In this document: positions 46,929 to 55,186 of the stretch, one piece after another
How the letters are laid out: every line of letters starts with the position of its first letter
Numbering within the stretch: the stretch's first letter is position 1
NCBI RefSeq assembly: GCF_000721265.1
Contig: NZ_JOFZ01000012.1
Coordinates: forward strand, 653,939-717,938
DNA: 64,000 nt
Direction: 5' to 3'
Source: Streptomyces sp. NRRL F-5126
Lineage (GTDB): Bacteria; Actinomycetota; Actinomycetes; Streptomycetales; Streptomycetaceae
The notes under the pieces: generated by a model
The model's database searches: none
Told to the model about the DNA's origin: nothing
What the model saw: only the letters and a program-made list of their open reading frames with translations
Program-made: the position numbers and the translations under genes

Positions 46929-47969
46929 TCAGAAGCCCAGTTTGCGCAGCTGCCTGGGGTCGCGCTGCCAGTCCTTGGCGACCTTGACGTGCAGATCCAG
47001 GAAGACCGGCGTGCCCAGCAGCGCCTCGATGTGCTTGCGGGACTTCGTCCCGACCTCCTTGAGGCGGCTGCCCTTGGGGCCGATGACGATGCCCTTCTGG
47101 CTGGGCCGCTCGATGTACACGTTGGCGTGGATGTCCACCAGCGGACGGTCGGCGGGGCGGTCAGGGCGCGGCAGCATCTCCTCGACCACCACGGCGATCG
47201 AGTGCGGCAGCTCGTCCCGTACGCCCTCCAGCGCCGCCTCCCTGATCAGCTCGGCGACCATGACCTGCTCGGGCTCGTCCGTCAGGTCGCCCTCCGGGTA
47301 CAGCGGCGGGCTCTCGGGCAGCAGCGGCACCAGCAGGTCGGCGAGCAGCGACACCTGGCCGGCGCCCCGCTCGTCACCCGCGGGGGCGGTGGCGTCGTCC
47401 GCCGGGGCGGTCGTGGCGTCCGCCGGGGCATCGGCGTTCGCGGCCTCCTGCGCGTCCACGGCGGAGACCGGGATGATCTCGGCCCACTCGAGGCCGAGCT
47501 CCCTGCCGAGCGCGTCGATCGCGAGCAGCTGCTCGGCGAGGGTCTTGGAGTCGACCAGGTCGGTCTTGGTGACGACCGCCACCTTCGGCGTCTTCCTGAT
47601 CCCCGCCAGCTCCTTGGCGATGAACCGGTCGCCGGGGCCGAGCTTCTGGTCGGCGGGCAGGCAGAAGCCGATCACGTCGACCTCGGCCCAGGTGGTGCGC
47701 ACGACGTCGTTGAGCCGCTCCCCCAGCAGCGTGCGCGGCTTGTGCAGCCCGGGGGTGTCCACGAGGATCAGCTGCGCGTCGGGGCGGTGGACGATCCCGC
47801 GGACGCTGTGGCGGGTCGTCTGGGGGCGGTTCGAGGTGATCGCGACCTTCCTGCCCACCAGAGCGTTCGTCAGGGTGGACTTGCCCGCGTTGGGGCGGCC
47901 GACGAAGCAGGCGAAGCCCGCCCTGTGGGGTGCTTCGGCCGTCTCGGACCGTGGGGTGCTCACGCTCAT
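46929..47969 (-). CDS. era: GTPase Era
   Basis: 346 residues. Ribosome-assembly GTPase that binds the 3' end of 16S rRNA. G1 GRPNAGKS (24-31), G2 region NRPQTTRHSVRGI, G3 DTPG, G4 TKTD, and the C-terminal KH domain with GIVIGPKGSRLKEVG. Between the G domain (SAVDAQE) and the KH domain there is an insert of about 30 residues rich in Ala, Asp and Thr (ADAPADATTAPADDATAPAG), longer than in E. coli Era. ATG 47969 is preferred over 47978 because GGGGAG is ten bases before it. Confidence 0.96.
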   Translation of the reverse strand: MSVSTPRSETAEAPHRAGFACFVGRPNAGKSTLTNALVGRKVAITSNRPQTTRHSVRGIVHRPDAQLILVDTPGLHKPRTLLGERLNDVVRTTWAEVDVIGFCLPADQKLGPGDRFIAKELAGIRKTPKVAVVTKTDLVDSKTLAEQLLAIDALGRELGLEWAEIIPVSAVDAQEAANADAPADATTAPADDATAPAGDERGAGQVSLLADLLVPLLPESPPLYPEGDLTDEPEQVMVAELIREAALEGVRDELPHSIAVVVEEMLPRPDRPADRPLVDIHANVYIERPSQKGIVIGPKGSRLKEVGTKSRKHIEALLGTPVFLDLHVKVAKDWQRDPRQLRKLGF

Positions 47970-48070
47970 GCGGGCCATTCTCCCCGATCGGCGCGGCGCC
48001 TCCGACCACCCCCGCGCGGGCCGTGACCGGCCGGGTCCTTCGCCGCGCCGTCCGCCGGCTCGCGGCGCGC

Positions 48071-49720
48071 TCAGGCCGCCGGTGCGGACGCGGGGGCGCC
48101 GGCCCAGCGGCGCAGGGCGGCTTCGAGGGCAGTTGCGGCGGTGGCGGTGGCCTCCGCCCCGGTCGCGTCGGAGGCCCAGGCGACGACGCCGTCGGGACGT
48201 ACCAGCACCCCGGTGGGCGCCGCCTGCCCCGACCCGGCCTTGTCGGTCACGCCGCTCACGCGCCCGGTCCAGGGCGCGGCCACACGGGCGAACGCGCCGT
48301 CCTGCGTGCGGTCAAGCAGCACAAAGCCGCCGGCGTGCGAGTGGTCGGCCAGGCGGGAGCCGTCCGCCAGGTGGAGGTCGGGGGCGTACCTCCCGGTCAG
48401 CGGATGGTCGCCGGGCAGTTCGACGCGCTGCGTGACGCCGGAGATCTTCTTGACCGCGTACGTCGCACCCGAGCGGGTGGCCAGCAGCTCGGCGACGACC
48501 TCGCGGAGCGCGACCGACTTGGCGTCCCCGCGCATCACCCCGGCCTGCGCGCGCGTCCAGTCGAGCACCCAGGCGCCCAGCGGCCGTCGCTCGGCGTCGT
48601 ACGTGTCGAGCAGCGCTTCGGGTGCCCAGCCGGCGATCACGGCGCCGAGCTTCCAGCCGAGGTTCATCGCGTCGCCGACCCCGAGGTTGAGCCCCTGGCC
48701 GCCGAACGGCGAGTGCACGTGGGCGGCGTCCCCGGCGAGCAGCACCCGTCCCGACCGGTACGTCGCGGCCTGGCGGGTGTTGTCGCTCCAGCGGGTCGCG
48801 GCCCCGCGCAGCGCGGTCAGCGTCACGTCGGTGCCGGAGACCCGGCGCAGGCTCGCCTGCATCTCCTCAAGGGTGACGGGCTCGGCGGGCGCGCCCCGGC
48901 GGGGGCGGGCCGGGGTATCGGGCTCGCCGGAGTCGTCGCGGCGGGCGTCGTCGAACTCCACGGTGAACACCCGCCCCGGCTGCGGCCCGCGGCGGTACGC
49001 GCCGCGCGACGACCACACCCATCCCTCGGCGAGCGCCGAGGGGTCTGCCATGTCGACGACCGCCACGCGCCCGGTGAGTTCGGGGTCGGTGCCGGGGAAG
49101 TCGATGCCCGCGAGGCGGCGCACGGTGCTGTGCCCGCCGTCGCAGCCGACCAGCCAGCCGGTGCGCATCGCCCCGGCGGTGGTGTCCACGAGCACGGCGT
49201 CGCCGGTGTCATCAAGACCGGTGACCTCGACGCCCCGGCGCACGGGCACGCCGAGACGCTCGGCATGGGCGGCCAGCAGCCCCTCAAGCTCGCGCTGCGG
49301 CACCATCCGCGCACCGGCGACGGCGGCGTGGGCGGCGAGGTCGGGGTCGTCCCAGTCGACGAGGCCCGCGTCGATGACCATGCCGGCGAAGTGCCCGGTC
49401 ATCCTCCGCCGGACGCCCGCTCCGCGGCCGTCACCGTGCGCCGGGGCTCCGGCCCGGGCCTTGCGGCCGAACGCCGCGCCCATCTGCTCCAGCGTCTCCC
49501 GGTGCACCCGCTCGGCCGCGGGCAGCAGGCCGCGGCGGTCGAGGGCCTCGGCGGTGGGCACGTTGATCCCGCCCGCCTTCATCGAGGTCTCGGGCTCGGC
49601 CAGCCGCTCGATCACCTGCACGCTCACGCCGGAGAGCGCCAGTTCGGCGGCGAGCACGAGGCCCACGGGCCCGGCGCCGACCACGGTCACGTCCACGTAC
49701 CTGTCCTGGTTCATCTTCAT
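48071..49720 (-). CDS. FAD-dependent aromatic-ring monooxygenase (rifampin monooxygenase-like)
   Basis: 549 residues of the class A flavoprotein hydroxylases. FAD motif VTVVGAGPVGLVLAAELALSG, the DG motif in WLVGCDGGHSTVRRLAGI, and the second FAD motif RVLLAGDAAHVHSPFGGQGLNLGVGDAMNLGWKL; a thioredoxin-like C-terminal domain follows. The family oxidises phenols, polyketides and rifamycins; the MFS pump next door favours detoxification or resistance. The start is uncertain: ATG 49720 (MKMNQDRYVDVTVVG) or ATG 49714; neither has a ribosome site. A palindromic operator lies just upstream. Confidence 0.88.
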   Translation of the reverse strand: MKMNQDRYVDVTVVGAGPVGLVLAAELALSGVSVQVIERLAEPETSMKAGGINVPTAEALDRRGLLPAAERVHRETLEQMGAAFGRKARAGAPAHGDGRGAGVRRRMTGHFAGMVIDAGLVDWDDPDLAAHAAVAGARMVPQRELEGLLAAHAERLGVPVRRGVEVTGLDDTGDAVLVDTTAGAMRTGWLVGCDGGHSTVRRLAGIDFPGTDPELTGRVAVVDMADPSALAEGWVWSSRGAYRRGPQPGRVFTVEFDDARRDDSGEPDTPARPRRGAPAEPVTLEEMQASLRRVSGTDVTLTALRGAATRWSDNTRQAATYRSGRVLLAGDAAHVHSPFGGQGLNLGVGDAMNLGWKLGAVIAGWAPEALLDTYDAERRPLGAWVLDWTRAQAGVMRGDAKSVALREVVAELLATRSGATYAVKKISGVTQRVELPGDHPLTGRYAPDLHLADGSRLADHSHAGGFVLLDRTQDGAFARVAAPWTGRVSGVTDKAGSGQAAPTGVLVRPDGVVAWASDATGAEATATAATALEAALRRWAGAPASAPAA

Positions 49721-49745
49721 CGTCGTCACGAACACCGTTCTAGTT

Positions 49746-49760
49746 ACGAACGACGTTCGT
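49746..49760. promoter_or_regulatory. Palindromic operator before the monooxygenase gene
   Basis: ACGAAC-GAC-GTTCGT, perfect six-base arms, in the 55-base gap between the MFS and monooxygenase genes. A related, less perfect copy (ACGAACACCGTTCT) lies at about 49730-49743. The sequence differs from the TetR-type operators at 51005-51061, so a second regulator may act here. Confidence 0.6.
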
Positions 49761-49775
49761 GTCAAGTGGCACGGC

Positions 49776-50990
49776 TCATTGCCCACGGGCGGGCCGGAAC
49801 AACTGGGCCAGCGCGATCAGCGCCAGGCCGACCAGCGCGACGGCGTACCCCACGGCCACGCCGGTCAGGCTCTGCCCCCTGCTGACCAGGTAGCCGGCGA
49901 CGACCGCGGGGGCGCCCATGCCGGCATAGGAGACCAGGTAGACCGCGGAGAGCAGCCCCGCGCGCTCGTGCGGCTCGACGAGCGAGACCACGCTGCGGAT
50001 CGACCCCTGCAGCCCCATGCCGAAGCCGCACCCCGCCACGGCGGTGGCGGCGAAGAAGCCCCATATCGAGCCGGCCTCGATGGCGACGATCGTCGCGGCG
50101 ACGCCGAGGACGAGGGCAGCGATGCCCTGCAAGAGCTGCGGCCGCGCAGGCTGGTTGCGGTACGCGATCGTCGTGACGAAGGCGAAGCCCGCCATCACGA
50201 AGAGCGTCAGGCCGCCGAGTGCTATGGAGGTACTCGCGGCGAGCCCGCGGGCCAGCGCGGGACCCAGCGACCCGTACAGGCCCGCGAGGGCCCAGAAGGC
50301 GAACAGGGCGGGCGCGGCCGCCAGGAACGCGCGCCGCGCGGCGCGCGGCACGGTCATGGCGGGTCGCAGGCTCGCGAGCACGCCGGGCCGGGTCTCGTTC
50401 GCGTCCAGCACTCGCAGCACCCCGACCGCCTGCAGCGCGAAGACCCCGATGAGCACGAGGTAGATCAGGTGGGTGGGCCAGGGCAGGTAGCCGACGACCA
50501 GCCCGGCCACCAGAGAACCCAGACCGGTGCCCGCGCCAGGGGCGGCCGCGCTGGCGAGCGTGCCGTGCCGCCGGTGCAGGTCGATCATGGCCGCCCCGAG
50601 CGTGCCGAGCGCGGCACCGGCGGCGACACCCTGGACGACCCGGCCGATGAAGAACGGCTCGAACGAGGACGCGGTGGCGAACAGGAGGACGGCGACGGCC
50701 TGGCCCGCCAGTGCGGCGAGCAGCACAGGGCGGCGGCCGACGTGGTTCGACAACTCGCCGAGCGCGAGGAGCCCCACGAGCACGGACCCGGCGTAGACCC
50801 CGAAGACCTCGGTGGTCGTCAGCGCGGTTCCGTGCCAGGCCAGCGCGTAGTGCTGGTAGAGCGGCGCGGGGGCGGCCGAGGCGGCGAGGAACGAGACGAC
50901 GATGGAGGCGAGCAGCGCCAGCCCGCGGAGACGGCGCCGGTCCCCGGCCGGGTCCACGGCCGTACTGGGCACCTGCATGGTGGCTGTCAT
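49776..50990 (-). CDS. MFS efflux transporter (12-helix)
   Basis: 404 residues. A short cytoplasmic N-terminus (MTATMQVPSTAVDPAGDRRR) is followed by 12 hydrophobic segments. Motif A-like LSNHVGRRPVLL joins helices 2 and 3, and GAAMIDLHRRHGTLASAAAPGAGTGLGSL follows helix 4. It belongs to the YcaD/AraJ-like drug exporters. It is divergent from the TetR gene 51107-51706 with a double operator in between, so the TetR protein most likely controls it. Confidence 0.88.
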   Translation of the reverse strand: MTATMQVPSTAVDPAGDRRRLRGLALLASIVVSFLAASAAPAPLYQHYALAWHGTALTTTEVFGVYAGSVLVGLLALGELSNHVGRRPVLLAALAGQAVAVLLFATASSFEPFFIGRVVQGVAAGAALGTLGAAMIDLHRRHGTLASAAAPGAGTGLGSLVAGLVVGYLPWPTHLIYLVLIGVFALQAVGVLRVLDANETRPGVLASLRPAMTVPRAARRAFLAAAPALFAFWALAGLYGSLGPALARGLAASTSIALGGLTLFVMAGFAFVTTIAYRNQPARPQLLQGIAALVLGVAATIVAIEAGSIWGFFAATAVAGCGFGMGLQGSIRSVVSLVEPHERAGLLSAVYLVSYAGMGAPAVVAGYLVSRGQSLTGVAVGYAVALVGLALIALAQLFRPARGQ

Positions 50991-51004
50991 GGCGACTCCT
51001 CAAA

Positions 51005-51061
51005 TGAACAGACAGGTCTGTCTGATGCATGGGGACGAGCATAGACAGACCTGTCTGTTCA
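51005..51061. promoter_or_regulatory. Double TetR operator
   Basis: TGAACAGACAGGTCTGTCT (51005-51023) occurs inverted at 51043-51061, exact over 19 bases with a 19-base spacer. Each copy contains its own palindrome (CAGACAG-GT-CTGTCTG and AGACAG-AC-CTGTCT). It covers the whole gap between the divergent MFS and TetR genes, up to 46 bases before the TetR start. Confidence 0.8.
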
Positions 51062-51106
51062 GTCAAAGAGTAAAGTGGGCCTGAAGACCCAGGAGGTGAG
51101 GGAACG

Positions 51107-51706
51107 GTGCCCATGGAGACGACGACGATGAGCAAACGGCCCGACAGCCGCTCGCCGCGCGAACGACTGCTGGAGACCGCCAACAGGCTGTTCTACGCCG
51201 AGGGGATCCACACCGTCGGGATCGACCGCATCCTCAAGGAGGCCGGGGTCGCCAAGGCGTCGCTCTACAAGACGTTCGGCAACAAGGAGGGGCTGGTGAA
51301 GGCCTACCTCGAAGGCCGTCACCAGCGGCAGGTAGCCAGGATCCAGGCGGCACTGGACCGCGCGGGCAGCGACCCGCGCGAGCGGCTGCTCGCGATCTTC
51401 GACGCGCAGGCCACGCTCTTCGCCGAGCGCGACTTCCGCGGCTGCCCGTTCGCGGCCGCGGCCGCCGAGGAGCGCACCGGCGGCGAGATCGAGGTCATGG
51501 CCGCCGGCTATCGCAACTACCCGCGCGAGGTCCTCCGCGAGCTTGCCGAGGCGGCCGGCGCGACCGACCCCGGCACGCTGGCCCGCCAGTTGCACCTCGT
51601 CTACGACGGCGCCCTGCACGCCGCCCGCATGGACCACGACCCCGAGGTCGCGGTCCTGGCCCGCGCGACCGGCGCCGTGCTGGTCGACGCGGCGCTCGCG
51701 CACTGA
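51107..51706 (+). CDS. TetR-family repressor
   Basis: 199 residues. Helix-turn-helix at about 20-62: RERLLETANRLFYAEGIHTVGIDRILKEAGVAKASLYKTFGNKEGLV. The C-terminal ligand domain has FRGCPFAAAAAEERTGGEI, a pattern common in TetR regulators of efflux pumps. GTG 51107 has AGGAGGTGAGGG upstream; later ATGs at 51113 and 51128 are possible. It probably represses the divergent MFS gene and itself through the double operator, and perhaps the monooxygenase beyond it. Confidence 0.9.
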   Translation: MPMETTTMSKRPDSRSPRERLLETANRLFYAEGIHTVGIDRILKEAGVAKASLYKTFGNKEGLVKAYLEGRHQRQVARIQAALDRAGSDPRERLLAIFDAQATLFAERDFRGCPFAAAAAEERTGGEIEVMAAGYRNYPREVLRELAEAAGATDPGTLARQLHLVYDGALHAARMDHDPEVAVLARATGAVLVDAALAH

Positions 51707-51754
51707 GACCGCCGGCACGCGGGCCCGGCGGGGATGCCGCCGCGTTACCGCGGC

Positions 51755-52129
51755 TCAGCCCGCTGAGACCGTCACACGTACCGTGCCGTCCGGCCCCGCG
51801 AGCAGAACGGGCGTGGCGGCGCCACCCAGGTCGCGCACGGCCGCGCGGTCCTCGTCGGAGACCGCGTCCGACGCGGAGACCACGGCCGCGGCCTCCAGCG
51901 ACGTGGCACCGCTGGCCACGGCCATCGCCACCGCCGTGCGCAGGGCACTCAGCCGCAGCGAGTCGAGGGCGACGGTCCCGGCGACGTACGTACGGCCCGT
52001 CTCGTCCCGTACTGCCGCACCCTCCGGTACGCCGTTGCGGGCACGGGCGCTGCGCGCCAACGTGACGATCTTGCGGTCCTCCGGGTCGAGGGCGGCGCCT
52101 TCCTGACCCGGTCCGGTGCTCTGCGTCAT
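51755..52129 (-). CDS. Cytidine-deaminase-like protein lacking all catalytic residues
   Basis: 124 residues, the size and secondary-structure layout of a small cytidine deaminase (LARSARARNGVPEGAAVRDETGRTYVAGTVALDSLRLSALRTAV...). The zinc site of the family is HAE or CAE plus PCxxC. Here the first site reads SAL and the second region (DLGGAATPVLLAGPDG) has no Cys. In fact the protein has no Cys and no His, so it cannot bind zinc as a deaminase does. A gene annotated as cytidine deaminase follows era in other Streptomyces (from memory), so this is likely the local homologue, kept as a non-enzymatic fold. Confidence 0.7.
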   Translation of the reverse strand: MTQSTGPGQEGAALDPEDRKIVTLARSARARNGVPEGAAVRDETGRTYVAGTVALDSLRLSALRTAVAMAVASGATSLEAAAVVSASDAVSDEDRAAVRDLGGAATPVLLAGPDGTVRVTVSAG

Positions 52130-52190
52130 ACGCCAGAGCATAAGGAAGCGCGGCGCACGGGGACGGCGGGGGCGGCCAGGACGGGACCTC

Positions 52191-52904
52191 CTACCACGGG
52201 ACGGTCTCGCCGTGGCGGTCAAGGAAGCGCAGGCCGGGTGCGCCGGCCCGCGCTTCGAGGACATCGACGACCGCCGGGATGCTCTCACGAGGGTCGAGCG
52301 GCGCGCCCGGCCCGCCGAGACCCGTCCGGTTGTGTCCGGGGTCGATGAGCAGCTTGGTGTGCCCGTCGTCGGCGTGGCGGGTGGCGTAGCTGCGCATCAG
52401 CTGGTTGAGCGCGGCCTTGCTCGCCTTGTAGAGGTCGTATCCGTCCTCGGTGTTCAGCGCGATGCTGCCCTGCTCCGACGACATGACGGCGACCGTTCCG
52501 CCGGGGACCACGAGTCCGCGCAGGGCCGCGAGCGTACGCAGCGGGCTCAGTGCGTTGGTGGCCATCACCTCGGTGAACATGGCGGTTGGAACCTCATCGA
52601 TCGGCAGGTTCCCCCGGTCGATCGCGGCGTTGACGAAGAGCAGGTCGAGCCGGCGACCCTCCAGTCGCTCACGCAACGCGGCGAGCCGTTCGGGACTCGT
52701 CATCTCCAGCGACTCGACTTCCAGCGAGCCTCCAGAGGCGTCGGCGGCAGCCCGCAGTTCGCCACCGGTCCGTCGCGTGGTGGCGATGACGCGCCAGCCG
52801 CGCCGGGCGAGTTCGCCGACGAGGACGAGCCCCAGCCCCCGGGACGCTCCGACGACGAGGGCCTGACGGTCTGCGGTGTGGGACGTGTGGGACGTGTGAG
52901 ACAC
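52191..52904 (-). CDS. Short-chain dehydrogenase/reductase
   Basis: 237 residues. Nucleotide-binding LVVGASRGLGLVLVGELARRG, the NAAID motif (variant NNAG), catalytic Ser in VAVMSSEQGSIAL and YxxxK in DLYKASKAALNQL. The C-terminus IDPGHNRTGLGG matches C-factor/YciK-like SDRs. The substrate is unknown. The N-terminus MSHTSHTSHT is a nine-base triplicated repeat. A strong palindrome lies 25 bases upstream of the start, in the promoter region. Confidence 0.9.
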   Translation of the reverse strand: MSHTSHTSHTADRQALVVGASRGLGLVLVGELARRGWRVIATTRRTGGELRAAADASGGSLEVESLEMTSPERLAALRERLEGRRLDLLFVNAAIDRGNLPIDEVPTAMFTEVMATNALSPLRTLAALRGLVVPGGTVAVMSSEQGSIALNTEDGYDLYKASKAALNQLMRSYATRHADDGHTKLLIDPGHNRTGLGGPGAPLDPRESIPAVVDVLEARAGAPGLRFLDRHGETVPW

Positions 52905-52928
52905 ATGCGCTCCTCCGTGGTGGATCTT

Positions 52929-52958
52929 TAGTCTAGACGCAACGTCTCGTCTAGACTA
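52929..52958. promoter_or_regulatory. Palindromic operator before the SDR gene
   Basis: TAGTCTAGACG (52929-52939) and its exact complement CGTCTAGACTA (52948-52958), with a nested palindrome AGACG-CAA-CGTCT. It covers the SDR promoter region. TetR-type symmetry; the nearest TetR gene with unknown target is at 55187. Confidence 0.65.
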
Positions 52959-53014
52959 TCCGTGGGCGGTGGATCGCGGCTTCGAAAGCGACATCCGACA
53001 GCGCCCCGCTCCGC

Positions 53015-53968
53015 CTACTGCTCCGACCGTCCCGCAACGGACGGAACACCACTCAGCGGCTGGACGGCGCGGTTGAGTTGTTCGCGCAGCCACTGCGATG
53101 CGGGGTCTTCGTGGACCCGCCGGTGCCAGTGGAGTTCGACGGCGGTGGCGGGCAGCGCGAGTGGGACTTCATGGCAGCGCAGGGGGACGCCCCTCTCGAT
53201 CAGGTGGACGGCCGTGAGGTGGGGGATGATGCAGATGGCGTCGCCCTCCAGGGTCGCGAGGGCTCCGGCGGCGTACGAGGGGACTACCGCCGCCACGTGG
53301 CGCGAGCGTCCGATCCGCTGAAGGGCGTCGTCGAGTGGCCCCGTGGCGAGACCACGTCGTGAAGCCGAGATGTGGGGACGGGCGCACAGGTCGTCGAGGG
53401 TGAGCTGCGCCGAGCGTCCCAGGTCGGAGTCCATGGCGACGACGGCCGCGAACCGGGCGGTGAACAGCCGTTCGGTGTGGATGTCCGCGGGCGCAGGACC
53501 CAGTGCCCCGACGTCGAGATCGATGGTGCCGTCGCGCAGGAGATCGGGCTCTTTGGAGTTCTGGGCCAGGAAGCGGAGTTGCACTCCGGGGGCGTCCGCG
53601 GTGACCTGGCGGAGCAGCCGGGGCACAAGGATCGGCACGAGGGCATCGTTGAGGCGGATGGAGAAGGCGCGCTGCCAGGATCGAGGATCGCCGTCACAGG
53701 CGTCGGCCCGCAGTTCCCCGGCGGCATCGAGCAGGGCTTTGACGCGGGACGCCGATCGCTGCGCGAACGGCGTGGGGACGAGGCCCTGGCCGGCCCGGAC
53801 GAGGACAGGGTCGTTCATCGCGCGCCGGAGCCGGCCGAGCGCCCTGCTGGTCGCCGGCGCGGACAGGTGCAGTCGTACCGCGGCCTCCGCGACGCTGCCG
53901 GTGTCCATCAACGCGTCGAAGACCCTCAGGAGATTGAGATCCAGCTCCTCCGCCACGGCCGACCCCAT
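53015..53968 (-). CDS. LysR-family transcriptional regulator
   Basis: 317 residues. Winged helix at 8-67 (LDLNLLRVFDALMDTGSVAEAAVRLHLSAPATSRALGRLRRAM) and an effector-binding domain (RAFSIRLNDALVPILVPRLLRQV, TIDLDVGALGPAPADIHTERLF). It is divergent from a quinone-oxidoreductase-like gene, the usual LysR arrangement, with a 165-base gap holding an inverted repeat. ATG 53968 gives MGSAVAEELDLNLLRVFD. Confidence 0.92.
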   Translation of the reverse strand: MGSAVAEELDLNLLRVFDALMDTGSVAEAAVRLHLSAPATSRALGRLRRAMNDPVLVRAGQGLVPTPFAQRSASRVKALLDAAGELRADACDGDPRSWQRAFSIRLNDALVPILVPRLLRQVTADAPGVQLRFLAQNSKEPDLLRDGTIDLDVGALGPAPADIHTERLFTARFAAVVAMDSDLGRSAQLTLDDLCARPHISASRRGLATGPLDDALQRIGRSRHVAAVVPSYAAGALATLEGDAICIIPHLTAVHLIERGVPLRCHEVPLALPATAVELHWHRRVHEDPASQWLREQLNRAVQPLSGVPSVAGRSEQ

Positions 53969-53979
53969 TCATGCGTTTG

Positions 53980-54007
53980 GTGCAATTACTCCCTTACAAC
54001 AATGCAC
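53980..54007. promoter_or_regulatory. Inverted repeat between LysR and oxidoreductase genes
   Basis: GTGCA (53980-53984) and TGCAC (54003-54007), extended by AATT/AAT inside, flank an AT-rich core unusual for this genome. Likely LysR binding region, 12 bases from the lysR start. Confidence 0.4.
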
Positions 54008-54133
54008 TGGGAATTATGCCCGGGAGGACGGAAGCTGGTGGCCGGGAGCGAAATCGCCTCCCGAAAAGCCGTTGCCGTGCGGCCCCGCCTGCCGACGCGG
54101 AGCGGCTCCCATGAAGACCGGAGTTGGAGAACC

Positions 54134-55096
54134 ATGCCAAGGATCGTGCGCCCGACCGCCTACGGCACGCCCGAGGTACTCGCCGTGGCCGACATGGCCG
54201 TCCCGCGAGCCGCCGCCGACGGCGTCGTCGTCCGGGTCCGGGCCGCCGGGGTGAACCCCATCGACTGGAAGGTCTACAGCGGCGCGTTCCACGCCGTGGA
54301 CGACTCCCACAAGGACGCCGCCGGAATCGCCGCCCCGATGCCCTCGATCGGTCTGGAGTGCGCCGGCGTCGTCACGGAGACCGGCACGAAGGTCACCGGG
54401 GTGGGCATCGGCGACGAGGTCATCGTGTATCCGGTGACGTCCGCCTACGCCGACTACGTGGCCGCCCCGGCCACGTCGGTCTTCCGCAAGCCCGCCGGCC
54501 TCAGCTGGGCGGGAGCGGGGTCGCTGCTGCTGACCGGCACCACAGCGGTCCACGCGCTGGAAGCCGCCGAGGTGAGCACCGGCGACACGGTCCTCGTCCA
54601 CGGCGGGTCCGGCGGGGTCGGGTTGATGGGGGTGCAACTCGCCGCCGCCCGGGGGGCCACGGTGATCGCCACCGCCGCCGAGCGCAACCATCAGCTGCTG
54701 CGCGACCTCGGCGCCACCCCCGTCGCCTACGGTCCCGGGCTCGTCGGCCGGGTGCGCGCCGCCGCACCGGGGGGCGTCAGTGCGGCAGTCGACTTCGCCG
54801 GCACAGACGAGGCACTCGACGTTTCACTGGAACTGGTCCCCGACCGACAGCGGATCGCCTCCATCGCCGGTTCCCCACGACGCGGGGAAGCCGGCATCAA
54901 GCTGCTCGGCTACGGGCCGGGACAGGACGCGGGCACCGAAGTCCGCGCAACCGCCCGCCATGACCTCGTCGAGCGCGCCGGCTCCGGCGAATTGCGGGTC
55001 GTCGTGGCCGCCACCTACCCGCTCGGCGAGGCGGCACAAGCCCACCGGGCCGGCCTCGCGGGACACGCACCGGGCAAACTCGTCCTCACCCCCTGA
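54134..55096 (+). CDS. Quinone-oxidoreductase-type medium-chain reductase
   Basis: 320 residues of the zinc-free MDR branch. GroES-like domain (VVRVRAAGVNPIDWKVYSGAF, GLECAGVVTETG) and Rossmann domain (VLVHGGSGGVGLMGVQLAAARGATVIATA with the NADPH motif GGxGGVG). The zinc-ligand Cys/His set of alcohol dehydrogenases is absent, as in QOR (zeta-crystallin) proteins. The ATG is preceded by GGAGAACC. LysR-type regulator on the other strand probably controls it. Likely role: NADPH-dependent reduction of quinones or enones. Confidence 0.91.
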   Translation: MPRIVRPTAYGTPEVLAVADMAVPRAAADGVVVRVRAAGVNPIDWKVYSGAFHAVDDSHKDAAGIAAPMPSIGLECAGVVTETGTKVTGVGIGDEVIVYPVTSAYADYVAAPATSVFRKPAGLSWAGAGSLLLTGTTAVHALEAAEVSTGDTVLVHGGSGGVGLMGVQLAAARGATVIATAAERNHQLLRDLGATPVAYGPGLVGRVRAAAPGGVSAAVDFAGTDEALDVSLELVPDRQRIASIAGSPRRGEAGIKLLGYGPGQDAGTEVRATARHDLVERAGSGELRVVVAATYPLGEAAQAHRAGLAGHAPGKLVLTP

Positions 55097-55186
55097 GCAA
55101 TATGCGGGCCCCGCGCGGCGCCCGAAGAACGCTCAGCACACGAGCCGGACCAGGGCGTTCCTCAACTCCCGGGTAGGCTGTACCGC

